A stretch of DNA of 64,000 nucleotides from Tenacibaculum sp. SG-28. Lineage in GTDB: Bacteria; Bacteroidota; Bacteroidia; Flavobacteriales; Flavobacteriaceae. Shown one piece after another: positions 48,437 through 59,670 of this stretch. Position numbers and translations under genes: made by a program. Positions within the stretch are counted from its first letter, which is position 1, and each line of letters begins with the position of its first letter. Below the pieces are notes generated by a model. It saw nothing but the letters and a program-made list of their open reading frames with translations. It was not told the origin of the DNA and ran no database searches. The DNA lies in assembly GCF_002954385.1 (NCBI RefSeq), contig NZ_MQVY01000002.1:415690-479689 (forward strand). Direction: 5' to 3'.

Positions 48437-50821
48437 CTAAGAGCCACACATCAAACAATCATCTGGACCCGAATTTTTTGATTCTTCAATCAATGCTTTC
48501 AATTCCTCTGCAGACATTGGTGCGTCTTCTTTTTTCTTTTCAATATCTAATGTAAATTGTTTCGCATTTACAGCAGACTTTGTTCTTAAATAATACATTC
48601 CTGTTTTTAGACCCGATTTCCAAGCATAAAAATGCATAGACGTAAGCTTTCCAAAATCAGGATCTTTTAAAAATAGATTTAAAGACTGCGACTGGTCTAT
48701 AAAATAGCCTCTTTGACGAGACATGTCAATGATATCCTTCATACTCATCTCCCAAACCGTCTTGTATAATTCTTTTAAATCTTGTGGAATACTTTCGATG
48801 TGTTGGATAGATCCATTAGCTCTCATGATATCTTCCTTCATGGTATTATCCCATAAATTTAACTCTACCAAATCTTCCAGTAAGTGCTTGTTTACCACAA
48901 TAAACTCACCAGAAAGTACCCGTCTTGTATATATATTAGATGTATATGGTTCAAAAGCTTCGTTATTACCCAAGATTTGAGAAGTAGAGGCCGTTGGCAT
49001 CGGAGCAACTAATAACGAATTACGCACTCCGTGTTCTTGAACCTTTTTTCGAAGCTCTGTCCAATCCCATCGTCCGCTTAACTCTTCATCTTTTACTCCC
49101 CACATATTATGTTGGAACTCTCCTTGCGACATCGGCGAACCTTCATAAGTAGAATAAGCACCTTTATCTTTTGCCACTTCATTAGAAGATGTCACGGCGG
49201 CAAAATACAAGGTCTCAAAAATTTCTTGATTTAGCTTTTTCGCCTCATCGCTGGTAAATGGAAGGCGTAACATAATGAATGCGTCGGCTAATCCTTGAAT
49301 ACCGAGACCTACAGGACGGTGACGAAAATTAGAATTTTCAGCTTCTTTTACCGGATAGTAATTTTGATCAATTACCGTATCTAAATTTCTAATTACCTTT
49401 TTGGTAACCTCAAACAATTTTTGATGATCAAAGAATTTATTTCCGTTCTCGTCTTGCGCTACGAACATAGGAATCGCTATGGAAGCAAGATTACAAACTG
49501 CAACCTCATCTTTAGCAGTGTATTCTAAAATTTCAGTACACAAGTTAGAAGAACGAATTGTTCCTAAATTTTTCTGATTTGATTTACGGTTTGCTGCATC
49601 TTTATACAACATATATGGAGTACCTGTTTCAATTTGAGACTCTAGAATTTTCTCCCAAAGCTCTCTTGCTCGAATAGTTTTTCTTCCCTTACCTGCCGCT
49701 TCGTAACCTGTATATAGTTTTTCAAATTCGTCGCCATAGGTGTCGTATAAATTAGGACATTCGTGAGGACACATCAGTGTCCATTGTCCGTCTTCTTGAA
49801 CGCGTTTCATAAAGAGGTCTGAAATCCACATCGCATAAAATAAATCACGTGCTCTCATCTCCTCTTTACCGTGGTTCTTTTTTAAATCTAAAAAGTCAAA
49901 AATATCTGCATGCCAAGGTTCTAAATACATGGCAAAAGAACCTTTTCTCTTTCCTCCTCCTTGATCTACGTATCTTGCTGTATCGTTAAAAACTCGTAAC
50001 ATAGGAACAATTCCGTTAGAAGTACCATTTGTTCCACTAATGTAAGAGCCGGTAGCTCTAATATTATGTAACGACAACCCTATACCTCCTGCAGATTGTG
50101 AGATTTTAGCAGTTTGCTTTAACGTATCGTATATGCCTTCAATACTGTCATCTTGCATCTGTAATAGGAAACAAGAAGACATCTGTGGTTTTGGTGTTCC
50201 AGAATTAAATAATGTAGGAGTAGCGTGTGTAAAATATTTTTTACTCATTAGTTCATAAGTAGCAATAGCTTCATCGATGTCTTCTTTATGAATACCTATC
50301 GAAACACGCATTAACATATGCTGCGGACGCTCTACGATAACTCCGTTTAACTTTAGTAAATAAGAACGTTCTAAGGTTTTAAAGCCAAAATAATCATAAT
50401 TAAAATCACGACTGTAGATAATAGTAGAATCTAACTTATCTGCATTATCCATTATAATTTGATACACATCATCTGCTAATAATGATGCATCTTTATTCGT
50501 ACGAGGATTTACGTATTTGTATAAATCCGTCATGGTTTCTGAGAACGACTTTTTGGTGTTTTTATGTAAATTAGAAACTGCGATTCTAGCCGCTAACTTG
50601 GCATAATCAGGGTGTGCCGTTGTCATTGTTGCAGCAGTTTCAGCAGCGAGATTATCCAATTCTGAAGTGGTTACCCCGTCGTATAAACCTTCAATAACTC
50701 GCATAGCAACTTTTACTGGATCAACAATCTTGTTTAATCCATAACACATTTTTCTAACTCTTTCTGTTATCTTGTCAAACATCACTGGCTCCCTTCTGCC
50801 ATCTCTCTTTGCTACATACAT
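48437..50821 (-). CDS. nrdA: Ribonucleoside-diphosphate reductase alpha subunit
   Basis: Catalytic subunit of class Ia ribonucleotide reductase, 794 residues. The N-terminal ATP-cone ([20 protein letters not shown], ~3-22) is the allosteric activity site. The active-site cysteines appear in [11 protein letters not shown] (~213), [11 protein letters not shown] (~428) with adjacent Asn/Glu, and the C-terminal tail pair DDCLMCGS. The barrel loop [18 protein letters not shown] is standard. Frame intact. nrdB lies 171 bases upstream on the same strand, with a small inverted repeat in between. Confidence 0.97.
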   Translation of the reverse strand: MYVAKRDGRREPVMFDKITERVRKMCYGLNKIVDPVKVAMRVIEGLYDGVTTSELDNLAAETAATMTTAHPDYAKLAARIAVSNLHKNTKKSFSETMTDLYKYVNPRTNKDASLLADDVYQIIMDNADKLDSTIIYSRDFNYDYFGFKTLERSYLLKLNGVIVERPQHMLMRVSIGIHKEDIDEAIATYELMSKKYFTHATPTLFNSGTPKPQMSSCFLLQMQDDSIEGIYDTLKQTAKISQSAGGIGLSLHNIRATGSYISGTNGTSNGIVPMLRVFNDTARYVDQGGGKRKGSFAMYLEPWHADIFDFLDLKKNHGKEEMRARDLFYAMWISDLFMKRVQEDGQWTLMCPHECPNLYDTYGDEFEKLYTGYEAAGKGRKTIRARELWEKILESQIETGTPYMLYKDAANRKSNQKNLGTIRSSNLCTEILEYTAKDEVAVCNLASIAIPMFVAQDENGNKFFDHQKLFEVTKKVIRNLDTVIDQNYYPVKEAENSNFRHRPVGLGIQGLADAFIMLRLPFTSDEAKKLNQEIFETLYFAAVTSSNEVAKDKGAYSTYEGSPMSQGEFQHNMWGVKDEELSGRWDWTELRKKVQEHGVRNSLLVAPMPTASTSQILGNNEAFEPYTSNIYTRRVLSGEFIVVNKHLLEDLVELNLWDNTMKEDIMRANGSIQHIESIPQDLKELYKTVWEMSMKDIIDMSRQRGYFIDQSQSLNLFLKDPDFGKLTSMHFYAWKSGLKTGMYYLRTKSAVNAKQFTLDIEKKKEDAPMSAEELKALIEESKNSGPDDCLMCGS

Positions 50822-50954
50822 ATAATTTTATTTTGGTATAAGGTTAATAATAGTTATCGAGCTCGTTAAAAGTTCGTAACCGTTTAATAATTTAAAATGG
50901 TTCTTAATTAGAAACAAGATTTGAAGTTAAAGTGCACCGCTTTAACACAATCAT

Positions 50955-50980
50955 TACTGTATAGATAGGGGATTACAGTA
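50955..50980. repeat. Inverted repeat between nrdB and nrdA
   Basis: TACTGTA (50955-50961) and TACAGTA (50974-50980), a 7-bp perfect pair around a 12-base loop. It does not match the NrdR box and may be a weak regulator site or an RNA hairpin. Confidence 0.3.
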
Positions 50981-50992
50981 TAAAACTCCTCC

Positions 50993-51964
50993 TTAAAAAT
51001 CAGCATCGAAGCTGATATCACCGGTTCCACCCGATTTTACACCTGCTTTTTGATATTCAGAAACTCTTTTCTCGAAAAAATTAGTTTTTCCTTCGAGAGA
51101 AATCATCTCCATGAAATCAAATGGGTTTGTAGATTCATAAACTTTGTCACAACCAAACTCTAATAAAAGTCTGTCGGTAACATACTCTAGGTACTGCGTC
51201 ATTAATTTTGAATTCATTCCAATTAAACTAACAGGCAGCGATTCTGTAATGAACTCTCTTTCAATGTCTAGTGCAGATATAATAATTTCTTTGATTCGAT
51301 CTTTAGGAACCTTGTTAACGAGATGATTGTTATGTAAATGAACTGCAAAATCACAATGCATTCCTTCATCTCTAGAAATTAACTCATTCGAAAAAGTTAA
51401 ACCAGGTAATAGTCCTCTTTTCTTTAACCAAAAGATAGAACAAAAAGAACCAGAAAAGAAAATCCCTTCTACAGCAGCAAAAGCGATTAGACGTTCTGCA
51501 AAAGAGTCAGATTCTATCCATTTTAAAGCCCATTCAGCCTTCTTTTTAATGGCAGGAAAAACGTCAATAGCTTGAAAAAGCTTTGTTTTTTCTTCATCGT
51601 CTTTAATATACGTATCAATTAAAAGAGAATAGGTTTCCGAATGAATATTTTCCATCATAATCTGGAAACCATAAAAGAATTTGGCTTCTGAATATTGAAC
51701 TTCATTAACAAAATTTTCTGCTAAATTTTCATTAACTATTCCATCAGAAGCGGCGAAAAAAGCTAAAATATGCTTGATAAAATAACGCTCATCATCGGTA
51801 AGTTTTGAATTCCAATCGTTGAGATCGGAATGCAAGTCAATTTCTTCGGCAGTCCAAAAACATGCTTGCTGTTTTTTATACCATTCCCAAAGGTCATTGT
51901 GTTGAATTGGAAAGATTACAAATCTGTTTTTATTCTCCTGTAAAATTGGTTCAATCGTCGTCAT
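50993..51964 (-). CDS. nrdB: Ribonucleoside-diphosphate reductase beta subunit
   Basis: Radical-generating subunit of class Ia RNR, 323 residues. Di-iron ligands are arranged in the usual spacing: Glu in DLHSDLNDW..., [24 protein letters not shown] (the E-N-I-H-S-E motif, ~104-109), [11 protein letters not shown] and [14 protein letters not shown]. The radical tyrosine is expected near the [10 protein letters not shown] helix. The C-terminal tail ending SFDADF binds NrdA. The 51965-52244 spacer upstream holds a possible promoter with a one-mismatch -7 box (CATCTTTG) 20 bases after TTG. Confidence 0.96.
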   Translation of the reverse strand: MTTIEPILQENKNRFVIFPIQHNDLWEWYKKQQACFWTAEEIDLHSDLNDWNSKLTDDERYFIKHILAFFAASDGIVNENLAENFVNEVQYSEAKFFYGFQIMMENIHSETYSLLIDTYIKDDEEKTKLFQAIDVFPAIKKKAEWALKWIESDSFAERLIAFAAVEGIFFSGSFCSIFWLKKRGLLPGLTFSNELISRDEGMHCDFAVHLHNNHLVNKVPKDRIKEIIISALDIEREFITESLPVSLIGMNSKLMTQYLEYVTDRLLLEFGCDKVYESTNPFDFMEMISLEGKTNFFEKRVSEYQKAGVKSGGTGDISFDADF

Positions 51965-52125
51965 CTAGTAGTGTTGTTTTATCTTTAATTCTTCTCTAAA
52001 AAGGGGTTTAACAAAGATGGTACTTTTTATTAAAATTTACAATCCATACTTATTCACAAAACCCTTGAAGTTTTTAACAAAACATTAAAAACTCAAGAAA
52101 AACAAGAGAAAACAAACAAATGTTA

Positions 52126-52189
52126 AAACCTGTAAATGAGACACTTAAGCTAATCGAGAGTTGTTGTATCCGTGATACTCATTAGGTTT
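52126..52189. repeat. Long-range inverted repeat in the nrdB/thioredoxin spacer
   Basis: AAACCT plus AATGAG (52126-52131, 52135-52140, a three-base bulge between) pairs with CTCATT plus AGGTTT (52178-52189), making a 12-bp imperfect stem with a ~37-base inner region that can itself fold a small TATC/GATA hairpin. The spacer holds no gene. Confidence 0.3.
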
Positions 52190-52244
52190 ACTAAATACTT
52201 CTACACAAGCCTTAAGCTGCTAAAAAACTAACACTTTTCAAACA

Positions 52245-52604
52245 TCAAAATTTCAACTGTAATACCGTTTCCATAATTTCCATAATTTGCTTTTTCGGAA
52301 GGGCACCATGTGCCATTTGTGGCGGTTCATTTACGGGGCAAAAAAGCATGGATGGAATACTGCGAATACCAAAGGCAGCAGCTAATTCTTGTTCGGCCTC
52401 TGTGTCTATTTTATATATCTTCACTTTTCCATCATATTCTTCACTCAATTCCTCTAATATCGGTGCTAAAGCCTTACACGGCCCACACCAATCGGCATAG
52501 AAATCTATTATAGCTGGTATGTCTCCCTTAAAATTCCAATCGCTATTCTCTTCGTAGTTAAAAACTTTTTGAAAAAAAGTCTCTTTTGTTAAATTTTCAG
52601 TCAT
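52245..52604 (-). CDS. trxA: Thioredoxin
   Basis: A 119-residue thioredoxin with the WCGPC active site (Cys 40 and 43). The typical IIDFYADWCGPCKALAPIL, then KIDTEAEQELAAAFGIRSIPSMLF with the cis-Pro, and the C-terminal helix are present. The N terminus has an extra ~15-residue helix (LTKETFFQKVFNY). It lies upstream of nrdB on the same strand, a sensible neighbour since thioredoxin reduces ribonucleotide reductase, although the 280-base gap suggests separate promoters. Confidence 0.93.
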   Translation of the reverse strand: MTENLTKETFFQKVFNYEENSDWNFKGDIPAIIDFYADWCGPCKALAPILEELSEEYDGKVKIYKIDTEAEQELAAAFGIRSIPSMLFCPVNEPPQMAHGALPKKQIMEIMETVLQLKF

Positions 52605-52748
52605 TGCTACACATATTGTTTAAAAAAATAAAATTAAATGTAATTCGGCTGTTTTATGTGTGTAATTTATGTTAAAGTCCTCTTAAAAAGAGAAAGAAAA
52701 ATTAAATTTCATCTAACTTTGGAATACATTTCTACAACTATTATAAAA

Positions 52749-54890
52749 ATGAAGCGACGCATCCTACCATTAATTCTTGCGAGTATTACAATATTCTCAT
52801 GCACGAATTCAGAGAAAAGTAAAAATACCATAACTGTGAAGTATCCTGAAACGAAAAAACAACCCGTTATAGAGGATTATTTTGGCACCAAAATAACCGA
52901 CAATTACCGATGGCTAGAAGACGATAGAAGTGAAGAAACGGAAGCCTGGGTTTCGGCAGAAAACAAAGTAACATTTGATTACCTAAACAAAATACCGTAC
53001 AAAAGCGCTTTAAAAGATCGTTTAACGGAGCTCTGGAATTACGAAAAGGTCGGCACTCCTTTTAAAGAAGGTGACTTTACCTATTATTACAAAAACAATG
53101 GATTGCAAAATCAGTACGTTTTGTACAGAAAAAATAAAGATGGAAAAGAGGAGGTTTTTTTAGATCCAAACTCTTTTGCAAAAGATGGAACAACATCTCT
53201 TGGTGGAATTAGTTTTACTAAAGACGGAAAAACAGTGGCATATTCGATTTCTGAAGGTGGAAGTGATTGGCGAAAAGTGATCATCATGGATGCCCTAACC
53301 AAAGAAATTAAAGAGGATACTATCGTAGATGTTAAGTTTTCTGGAATTACTTGGAGAGGAAATGAAGGTTTTTACTACTCTAGCTACGACAAGCCAGCTG
53401 GTAGTGAACTATCTGCGAAAACAGACCAACACAAGCTTTATTTTCACAAATTAGGAACTCCGCAAAGTTCCGATGAAGTAATTTTTGGAGCTGTACCGGA
53501 GGAAAAGCATCGATATGTTGGTGGAAGCTTAACCGAAGATGATAAATATCTTATCATTTCTGCTTCTACTTCAACTTCAGGGAATAAATTATACATTCAA
53601 GATTTAACGAAAGATAACAGTAAACTATCTCCAATCATTGCAAATTTTGATAGTGATTCTTATGTAATTGACAGCAGAGGAAGCACCTTGTTCATCGTAA
53701 CCAACTTGAATGCACCTAACAAAAAAATTGTTACTGTAGACGCAGCAAATCCAACACCAGAAAATTGGAAAGATTTCATTCCTGAGACAGAAAATGTACT
53801 TTCTCCTTCTACAGGTGGTGGATACTTCTTTGCAGAATACATGGTAGATGCAGTTTCTAAAGTTCTACAATATGATTTTGACGGAAAATTGATTCGTGAA
53901 GTTAAATTACCGGGTGTAGGATCTGCTGGTGGATTTGGAGGGAAAACCGATGCAAAAGAATTGTATTTTTCGTTTACCAATTATAACACACCCTCGTCTT
54001 CATACTTATTTAACCCTACTGATGGTACCTATTCGTTATATTGGAAACCTACAATTTCTTATGACGCGGACAACTATGAAAGCAAGCAAGTTTTTTATAC
54101 TTCAAAAGACGGCACAAAGATTCCAATGATCATCACCCACAAAAAAGGCATCGAACTAAATGGAAAAAACCCTACTATTTTATACGGATACGGTGGTTTT
54201 AACATCAGTTTAACTCCGAGTTTTAGCATTGCGAATGCCGTTTGGATGGAACAAGGTGGAATCTATGCGGTTCCCAATTTAAGAGGTGGTGGAGAATACG
54301 GAAAAAAATGGCACGACGCGGGTACCAAAATGCAAAAGCAAAATGTATTCGACGATTTTATAGCCGCCGGAGAGTATTTAATAGCGAACAACTATACCTC
54401 TTCAGATTATTTAGCAATACGAGGTGGCTCTAATGGTGGATTATTAGTAGGAGCAACTATGACCCAACGACCAGATTTAATGAAAGTAGCTCTCCCGGCA
54501 GTTGGTGTTTTAGACATGTTGCGATACCATACCTTTACTGCAGGAGCAGGATGGGCATATGACTATGGAACTGCAGAACAAAGTGAAGAAATGTTTTCTT
54601 ATTTAAAGGGGTATTCTCCCGTACACAATGTTAAATCTAGCATAGAATACCCTGCTACCATGATCACCACAGGAGATCACGATGATAGAGTAGTTCCTGC
54701 GCATAGCTTCAAATTTGCTGCTGAACTTCAAGAGAAACAGACCGGAAACAATCCTGTCTTGATTAGAATTGAAACAAATGCAGGCCATGGAGCTGGTACT
54801 CCAATTGCAAAGACAATAGAGCAATACGCAGATATTTACGGATTCACCTTATTTAATATGGGCTTTACGAAACTACCAAACGAGTTATAA
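52749..54890 (+). CDS. Prolyl oligopeptidase (S9A) lipoprotein
   Basis: A post-proline cleaving serine peptidase of 713 residues, with a lipoprotein signal (lipobox TIFSC, Cys ~18) that should anchor it in the envelope. The seven-bladed propeller (~80-420) shows [15 protein letters not shown] and EVFLDPN. The alpha/beta hydrolase domain has Ser in [12 protein letters not shown] (~559), Asp in [15 protein letters not shown] (~643) and His in NAGHGAG (~679). The start is ATG 52749 (MKRRILPLI); the upstream open frame is promoter sequence. It precedes an M13 peptidase lipoprotein by 29 bases. Confidence 0.95.
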   Translation: MKRRILPLILASITIFSCTNSEKSKNTITVKYPETKKQPVIEDYFGTKITDNYRWLEDDRSEETEAWVSAENKVTFDYLNKIPYKSALKDRLTELWNYEKVGTPFKEGDFTYYYKNNGLQNQYVLYRKNKDGKEEVFLDPNSFAKDGTTSLGGISFTKDGKTVAYSISEGGSDWRKVIIMDALTKEIKEDTIVDVKFSGITWRGNEGFYYSSYDKPAGSELSAKTDQHKLYFHKLGTPQSSDEVIFGAVPEEKHRYVGGSLTEDDKYLIISASTSTSGNKLYIQDLTKDNSKLSPIIANFDSDSYVIDSRGSTLFIVTNLNAPNKKIVTVDAANPTPENWKDFIPETENVLSPSTGGGYFFAEYMVDAVSKVLQYDFDGKLIREVKLPGVGSAGGFGGKTDAKELYFSFTNYNTPSSSYLFNPTDGTYSLYWKPTISYDADNYESKQVFYTSKDGTKIPMIITHKKGIELNGKNPTILYGYGGFNISLTPSFSIANAVWMEQGGIYAVPNLRGGGEYGKKWHDAGTKMQKQNVFDDFIAAGEYLIANNYTSSDYLAIRGGSNGGLLVGATMTQRPDLMKVALPAVGVLDMLRYHTFTAGAGWAYDYGTAEQSEEMFSYLKGYSPVHNVKSSIEYPATMITTGDHDDRVVPAHSFKFAAELQEKQTGNNPVLIRIETNAGHGAGTPIAKTIEQYADIYGFTLFNMGFTKLPNEL

Positions 54891-54919
54891 ACAACGAAAA
54901 CATAACCAATTTAAATACA

Positions 54920-56997
54920 ATGAAAACAAAGCATAAAATTCTTTTTACAACAGCGATTACTGCATTAGGTCTTGTTGCCTGTAAAAATGAAACTAAAACC
55001 GCAGAAAGTATTCCAGGAATTGCCCTTGAGAACATGGATGTTAATACAAAACCTTCCGATGATTTCTTTAGATACGTCAACGGAGCGTGGATCGACAGAA
55101 CAGAGATTCCAGACGATCAAACCTCGTGGGGTGGATTTAACCAACTTCGAAAAAAAACAGATGCAGATGTACTAGCTATCCTCAATGAAGCTATCCAAGA
55201 GGAAATTTCCCTAAAATTAAAGATAGTAATGGAAACGAAATAGATTCTGACCAAGAAAAGGCAGTGAATTTTTTCGAAACTATCATGGATACTGTTGCCA
55301 GAAATAAAGCTGGTATGGAACCAGTAAAGCCCTTACTTCAAAAAATTGAGGCGATTAATACCTTTAAAGAGGTTCAAACTTATATCACAAATATGGCGCC
55401 ATATGGAGGCGGTGCATTTTATGGTTTTGGGGTTTACAACGACCTTAAAAACAGTAACATGAATGCAGGTTACATGAGTGGCGGTGGTTTAGGATTGTCT
55501 AGAGATTATTATGTAGACCCGAATGTTGAAGACAAACTGAATAAATATCAAGAGTTTGTTGCTAAAATGCTGCAAAAGTTTGGAGAGGATGAGGTTACTG
55601 CTACTAAAAATGCTGCAACAATTGTTGCTTTTGAAAAAAGTTTGGCTGCACCGATGATGACCAAAGAAGAACGCAGAGATACACGAAGAATGTACAACCC
55701 AATGTCGATAGAGGAATTAGAAAATTTAGCACCTGTAATTGATTGGAACGCATATCTTACTGGAATCGGGGTAACCAATATCGACCGTATTATTGTAACC
55801 GATCCTGGATACTTTAAAGCGATGAATGAAGTATTGAAAACGCGTTCTGTTGCCGATATGAAATTACTATTGCGTTGGAACACGATTAATAATGCTCTAG
55901 GTTCGCTTTCTACAGACTTAGAAAAAGCAAACTGGGAATTTTACAGTAAAGAAATGCGTGGCGCTAAAAAACAAAGAGCTAGAGATGAACGAGCCTTAGG
56001 TGGTGTTAACAGAGCAGTTGGTGAGGCTTTAGGTAAGTTGTATGTGGAAAAGAAATTTCCACCGGAAGCAAAACAAAAAGCGCAAGAAATGATTGACAAC
56101 GTTTTACTTGGTTTTGAAAAGAGAATAGCACAACTTCCTTGGATGAGTGAAGAAACAAAGAAAAAAGCCCTTGAAAAACTAAGTAAACTAACGGTTAAAA
56201 TTGCCTACCCTGACAAATGGAAAGACTACAGTGCTTTAGAGGTAAAAGGAACTGCAGATGGTGGTACTTATTTTACGAATGCAAACAATGTTAGAAAATG
56301 GAACTTTGACAAGAGTATTGCCAAGTTAGGAAAAGAAGTAGACCGAACAGAATGGGGAATGTCACCACAGACGGTTAATGCTTACTTTAACCCTGTAAAC
56401 AATGAAATCGTTTTTCCAGCTGCCATATTACAACCTCCTTTTTATAATTACAAAGCAGATGAAGCCGTAAATTATGGTGGTATTGGTGCCGTTATTGGAC
56501 ATGAAATTTCACACAGTTTTGATGACTCTGGTGCGCGTTTTGACGGAGATGGTAATTTAAGAAATTGGTGGACTAACGAAGATTCTGAAAAATTTGCTGC
56601 CGCTGGTAAAAAGTTAGTTGCACAGTTCAGTAATATCGTAGCTATTGATAGTACACATTTAAACGGAGAATTTACCTTAGGAGAAAACATTGGTGATTTG
56701 GGTGGCGTTCAGGCTGCCTATGAAGGATTACAAATCTTTTTAGATAAAAACGGACGCCCGGCAGAAATAGATGGTTTTACTCCAGAGCAACGTTTCTTCA
56801 TGTCTTGGGGAACTATTTGGAGAACTAAGATGCGTGACGAGGCTTTAAAAAATCTAATCATGACTGATACCCATGCTCCTGGTATGTATAGAGCATATAT
56901 GCCGCTTAAAAATGTAGATGCTTTTTATGAGGCTTTTGATGTACAGGAAGGGGATAACATGTATTTAAATCCAGAGGATAGAGTGCGAATCTGGTAA
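54920..56997 (+). CDS. M13-family metallopeptidase lipoprotein, one frameshift
   Basis: A neprilysin-like zinc peptidase of about 692 residues. Lipobox LGLVAC (Cys ~19). The N-terminal domain has the DDFFRYVNGAWIDRTEIP block. As read it stops at 55243; adding one A to the A3 run at 55203-55205 gives EENFPKIKDSNGNEIDSDQ and joins the large C-terminal part. The zinc site is HEISHSF (HExxH, about residue 527) with ENIGDLGG (ExxxD) downstream; NPVNNEIVFPAAIL matches the substrate-binding NAxY-like block. Together with the preceding S9 enzyme it forms a peptidase pair for peptide uptake and breakdown. Confidence 0.9.
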
Positions 56998-57020
56998 GAA
57001 ATAAAAAATAATACTAATAT

Positions 57021-57051
57021 AAGTCGATACCCTAAAGTATCGGCTTTTTTT
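57021..57051 (+). terminator. Intrinsic terminator after the M13 peptidase gene
   Basis: An 8-bp stem with one G-T pair (57023-57030 with 57037-57044), a six-base loop and seven T. Confidence 0.75.
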
Positions 57052-57101
57052 ATCTTTCTAACCTTTCCTTAAAATTTATCGCAATTCTGAAGGTAAAAAT
57101 T

Positions 57102-57109
57102 TATTTTTG
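57102..57109 (+). promoter_or_regulatory. -7 box (TATTTTTG) of the ABC ATPase gene, leaderless geometry
   Basis: Exact TAnnTTTG, ending four bases before the ATG at 57114, so the message would have almost no leader. Confidence 0.45.
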
Positions 57110-57113
57110 TTGC

Positions 57114-58046
57114 ATGCTTAACGTTGCTAACATATCCTTTCAATATTCAGATTCTAAAGAAACACTGGCTAATATTAGTTTTACCGTAAACAAAGGTGAA
57201 AACTTATGTATCATGGGAGAAAGTGGCTGTGGTAAGTCTACTTTACTGAAGGTTGTATATGGTTTATTAGAGGTTTCAAAAGGGTCACTACACTGGAAAG
57301 ATAATGTTATTTTGGGTCCAGAGCACCATCTTATTCCTGGTATGGATTTTATCAAATTTGTAGCACAAGACTTTGATTTAATGCCATATATTTCTGTTAG
57401 TGAAAATATTGCCAAGTTTCTGTCTCGATTTTATATGGACGAAGCAAAAAGACGTACCGAGGAATTACTAGAGGTAATCGAAATGAAAGCCTTTGCCAAT
57501 GAAAAGGTAAAAAACTTAAGTGGAGGACAGCAACAAAGAGTTGCTATTGCAAGGGCTCTTGCAAAAGAACCAGAACTCTTACTTTTAGACGAGCCTTTTA
57601 GTCAAATAGATAATTTTAAAAAAAATTCACTGCGAAGGAAATTATTTGCATATCTAAAACGCAAACAAATTGCTTGTATTGTAGCGACGCATGACGGTAG
57701 TGATGCACTCTCTTTTTCAGATACAATGATGGTTATTCGAAATCACAAAATACTTGCTTTAGACACCCCCAGAAACCTATACAGCAACCCAAAAAATAAA
57801 TATATTGCCTCTTTGTTTGACGATTGCAATGAAATTATAATAAATGGGAAAAAGCAGTTACTTTATCCGTATCAAATAAAAGTTGTTCCTAATTCTTGCC
57901 ACAGCGCAATAATTACTAATTGTTACTTTAAAGGCACATTTTGGTTACTAGAAGCAGTCCTTGAGCAGCAAAAAGTATTTATTAGACACGACTGCTTTTT
58001 GGAAGAAAATACACGTATTTATTTAGAGTATTCAAGTACAAAATAA
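57114..58046 (+). CDS. ABC transporter ATP-binding protein with C-terminal domain, no permease nearby
   Basis: A 310-residue ATPase of the importer type: Walker A GESGCGKST (~36-44), Q-loop in VAQDFDLMPY, signature LSGGQQQRVAIARAL (~135), Walker B LLLLDEPFSQID (~159) and H-loop ATHDGSDA. Residues ~240-310 form a TOBE-like beta domain as in MalK/PotA-type subunits, suggesting regulation or substrate-loaded partner binding. No permease or binding protein gene adjoins it, so the substrate is unknown. It has a good -7 box. Frame intact. Confidence 0.85.
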   Translation: MLNVANISFQYSDSKETLANISFTVNKGENLCIMGESGCGKSTLLKVVYGLLEVSKGSLHWKDNVILGPEHHLIPGMDFIKFVAQDFDLMPYISVSENIAKFLSRFYMDEAKRRTEELLEVIEMKAFANEKVKNLSGGQQQRVAIARALAKEPELLLLDEPFSQIDNFKKNSLRRKLFAYLKRKQIACIVATHDGSDALSFSDTMMVIRNHKILALDTPRNLYSNPKNKYIASLFDDCNEIIINGKKQLLYPYQIKVVPNSCHSAIITNCYFKGTFWLLEAVLEQQKVFIRHDCFLEENTRIYLEYSSTK

Positions 58047-58048
58047 CC

Positions 58049-58498
58049 TTACTGTACCTCTAAAACCTCCCACCTATTTCCATTAAAAACAAACGAAGTT
58101 CCTGCGCGAGCTCCAAGGAGTAGTTTTCCTATGGGAGATACCGAGGAAACTGCAAAATACGTTTGATTTTCTACCAGTAATTTGCCTGCAGAAATACTGA
58201 TAAAGTAGCTTCCTCTATTCGTAGTTGCTATACTTCCTAGGCAAATTTGCTTGGTTATTTTTGTAGCGTCAATTCTTGCTAGTGTATTTCGCATTGCAGT
58301 GACGTTATTTAATTGCTGACCGGCTTTTTCCATCTCCAACTGTAACATTGCTCTTCCGGTTTCATGCTTATCACCAGCAGAAGATTTCGTCTCGGATTGT
58401 AAAGCAGCGGTATTGGAAGATATGGTCGCAGAAATGGTTTGCAAACGCTTTTCTACAAACTGAGAGCACCTATTTACCAGTTTTTCCTTCCGTGTCAT
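58049..58498 (-). CDS. GreA/GreB C-terminal-domain-like protein
   Basis: A 149-residue protein with an N-terminal coiled helix region (~1-75, Lys/Glu/Gln-rich, as in the Gre N-terminal domain) and a beta-rich end (~85-149), with SSVSPIGKLLLGARAG resembling the SPIGxALLG motif of Gre factors. I read it as a Gre-type RNA-polymerase-channel protein; the family is sometimes labelled 3-oxoacyl-ACP synthase in databases, which the sequence does not support. Its ATG overlaps the stop of the upstream oxidase gene (ATGA), so translation is coupled. It converges with the ABC ATPase gene. Confidence 0.6.
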   Translation of the reverse strand: MTRKEKLVNRCSQFVEKRLQTISATISSNTAALQSETKSSAGDKHETGRAMLQLEMEKAGQQLNNVTAMRNTLARIDATKITKQICLGSIATTNRGSYFISISAGKLLVENQTYFAVSSVSPIGKLLLGARAGTSFVFNGNRWEVLEVQ

Positions 58499-59603
58499 AA
58501 TTGTGCCGCTAATTCTTTACCAATGGAACTTCCAATGGCTACACCCATTCCTCCTAAACGTACCCCACAATACACGTTATTAGACAGTTGTTTAACAATT
58601 GCTTTTTTTGTTGTCCAACTCCCATAATACCACTCCATCTGTGGGCAATCTCTACATTTCTATCGGGAAGAATAATATCGCGCAAAATTGTTTCTAAGGC
58701 ATCCTGAATTATAGGAGTTTGTGAGAAACTCGTAGTTTCTTCTCCTTGGAAATCTAAATTTCTTCCTCCCCCAAATAATATTCGATCGTCTATATTTCTA
58801 AAATAATAATACCCTTTATCCAAGTGAAAAGTTCCTTTAATATCTAAACCTTTAATTGGTTTTGTAATTAAAACTTGCGCTCTAGCTGGCTTAACAGGAA
58901 CATTAATGAGCTGTTTGGCAAAACCATTCGTAGCGATACAAACTTTACTGCTGGTAAACTCGAGTCTGTTGGTTTTTAGGTGAACCGATTCGTTATTTTC
59001 CTCTATGGATTCTACCGTAATATTATTAACTATCTTTATACCTAATGCGCTTACTTTTGCTAGTAATGCAGTAATCATTTTACCTGTATCAATCTGACCC
59101 TCAAAAACATTTGTGATGTATTGTTGGTGAACATTTTTAAATCCATAACGATTTTCATCCACTTTAAATACAGAACGATTGAATAATGGCTCTAATAATT
59201 TATTTACCTTATTTAACATCCCGATACATTCTTCGAACAAAGAAGTTTGCAAAAACAATTCGTAACCATTGTATTGTTTAAAGTCTAATTGCTTATCTCC
59301 TAAATTACTACGCAATAATTGCAATCCATGCCAACGTTTTTTAACTAACTCAAGTACTTCTTCTTCAGAATGACTTTTCAGATCATCGATTAATTCTGAC
59401 ATACTACCAAAACAGGCAAAACCTGCATTTTTACTACTGGCTCCTTGTGGAAGCATTCCCTTTTCTAAAATGACAATTTTTGCTTTTGGGAATTTTTGCT
59501 TCAAATACAGTGCTGTATTTAGTCCTACAATACCGCTACCTATAATTGTGAAGTCAATATTGTAAAACCATTCTTTTAATTCCCAATAACTATAATTCAG
59601 CAT
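58495..59603 (-). CDS. DadA-like FAD-dependent oxidoreductase, one frameshift
   Basis: An amine/amino-acid oxidase-type flavoprotein, about 369 residues in the repaired frame. The N-terminal FAD fold is IIGSGIVGLNTALYLKQKFP (~20-39), followed by EKGMLPQGASSKNAGFACFGS (FAD pyrophosphate contacts, in parts). The C-terminal end is the standard GxxGxG-like VRLGGMGVAIGSSIGKELA. As read it stops at 58554; the T7 run at 58603-58609 needs one more T. The start is ATG 59603 (MLNYSYW). Substrate unknown. It is the first gene of a two-gene unit with the GreA-like protein, and its promoter region faces a divergent lipoprotein-like gene. Confidence 0.82.
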
Positions 59604-59633
59604 AGTAAAGTCTTTTATAACGCAGTACTTTGG

Positions 59634-59641
59634 TATCTTTG
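59634..59641 (+). promoter_or_regulatory. -7 box (TATCTTTG) of the signal-peptide protein gene
   Basis: Exact TAnnTTTG on the plus strand, ending 29 bases before the ATG at 59671; no clear -33 element. Confidence 0.4.
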
Positions 59642-59670
59642 TTGCAGTGGTTAAAATTAAAGAAAATAAA

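Noticed and set aside
50822..52244. NrdR boxes or a cobalamin riboswitch controlling nrdAB
   Set aside because: The inverted repeats present do not match the NrdR consensus, and no cobalamin-riboswitch core was recognised; the enzyme is the iron-dependent class Ia type.
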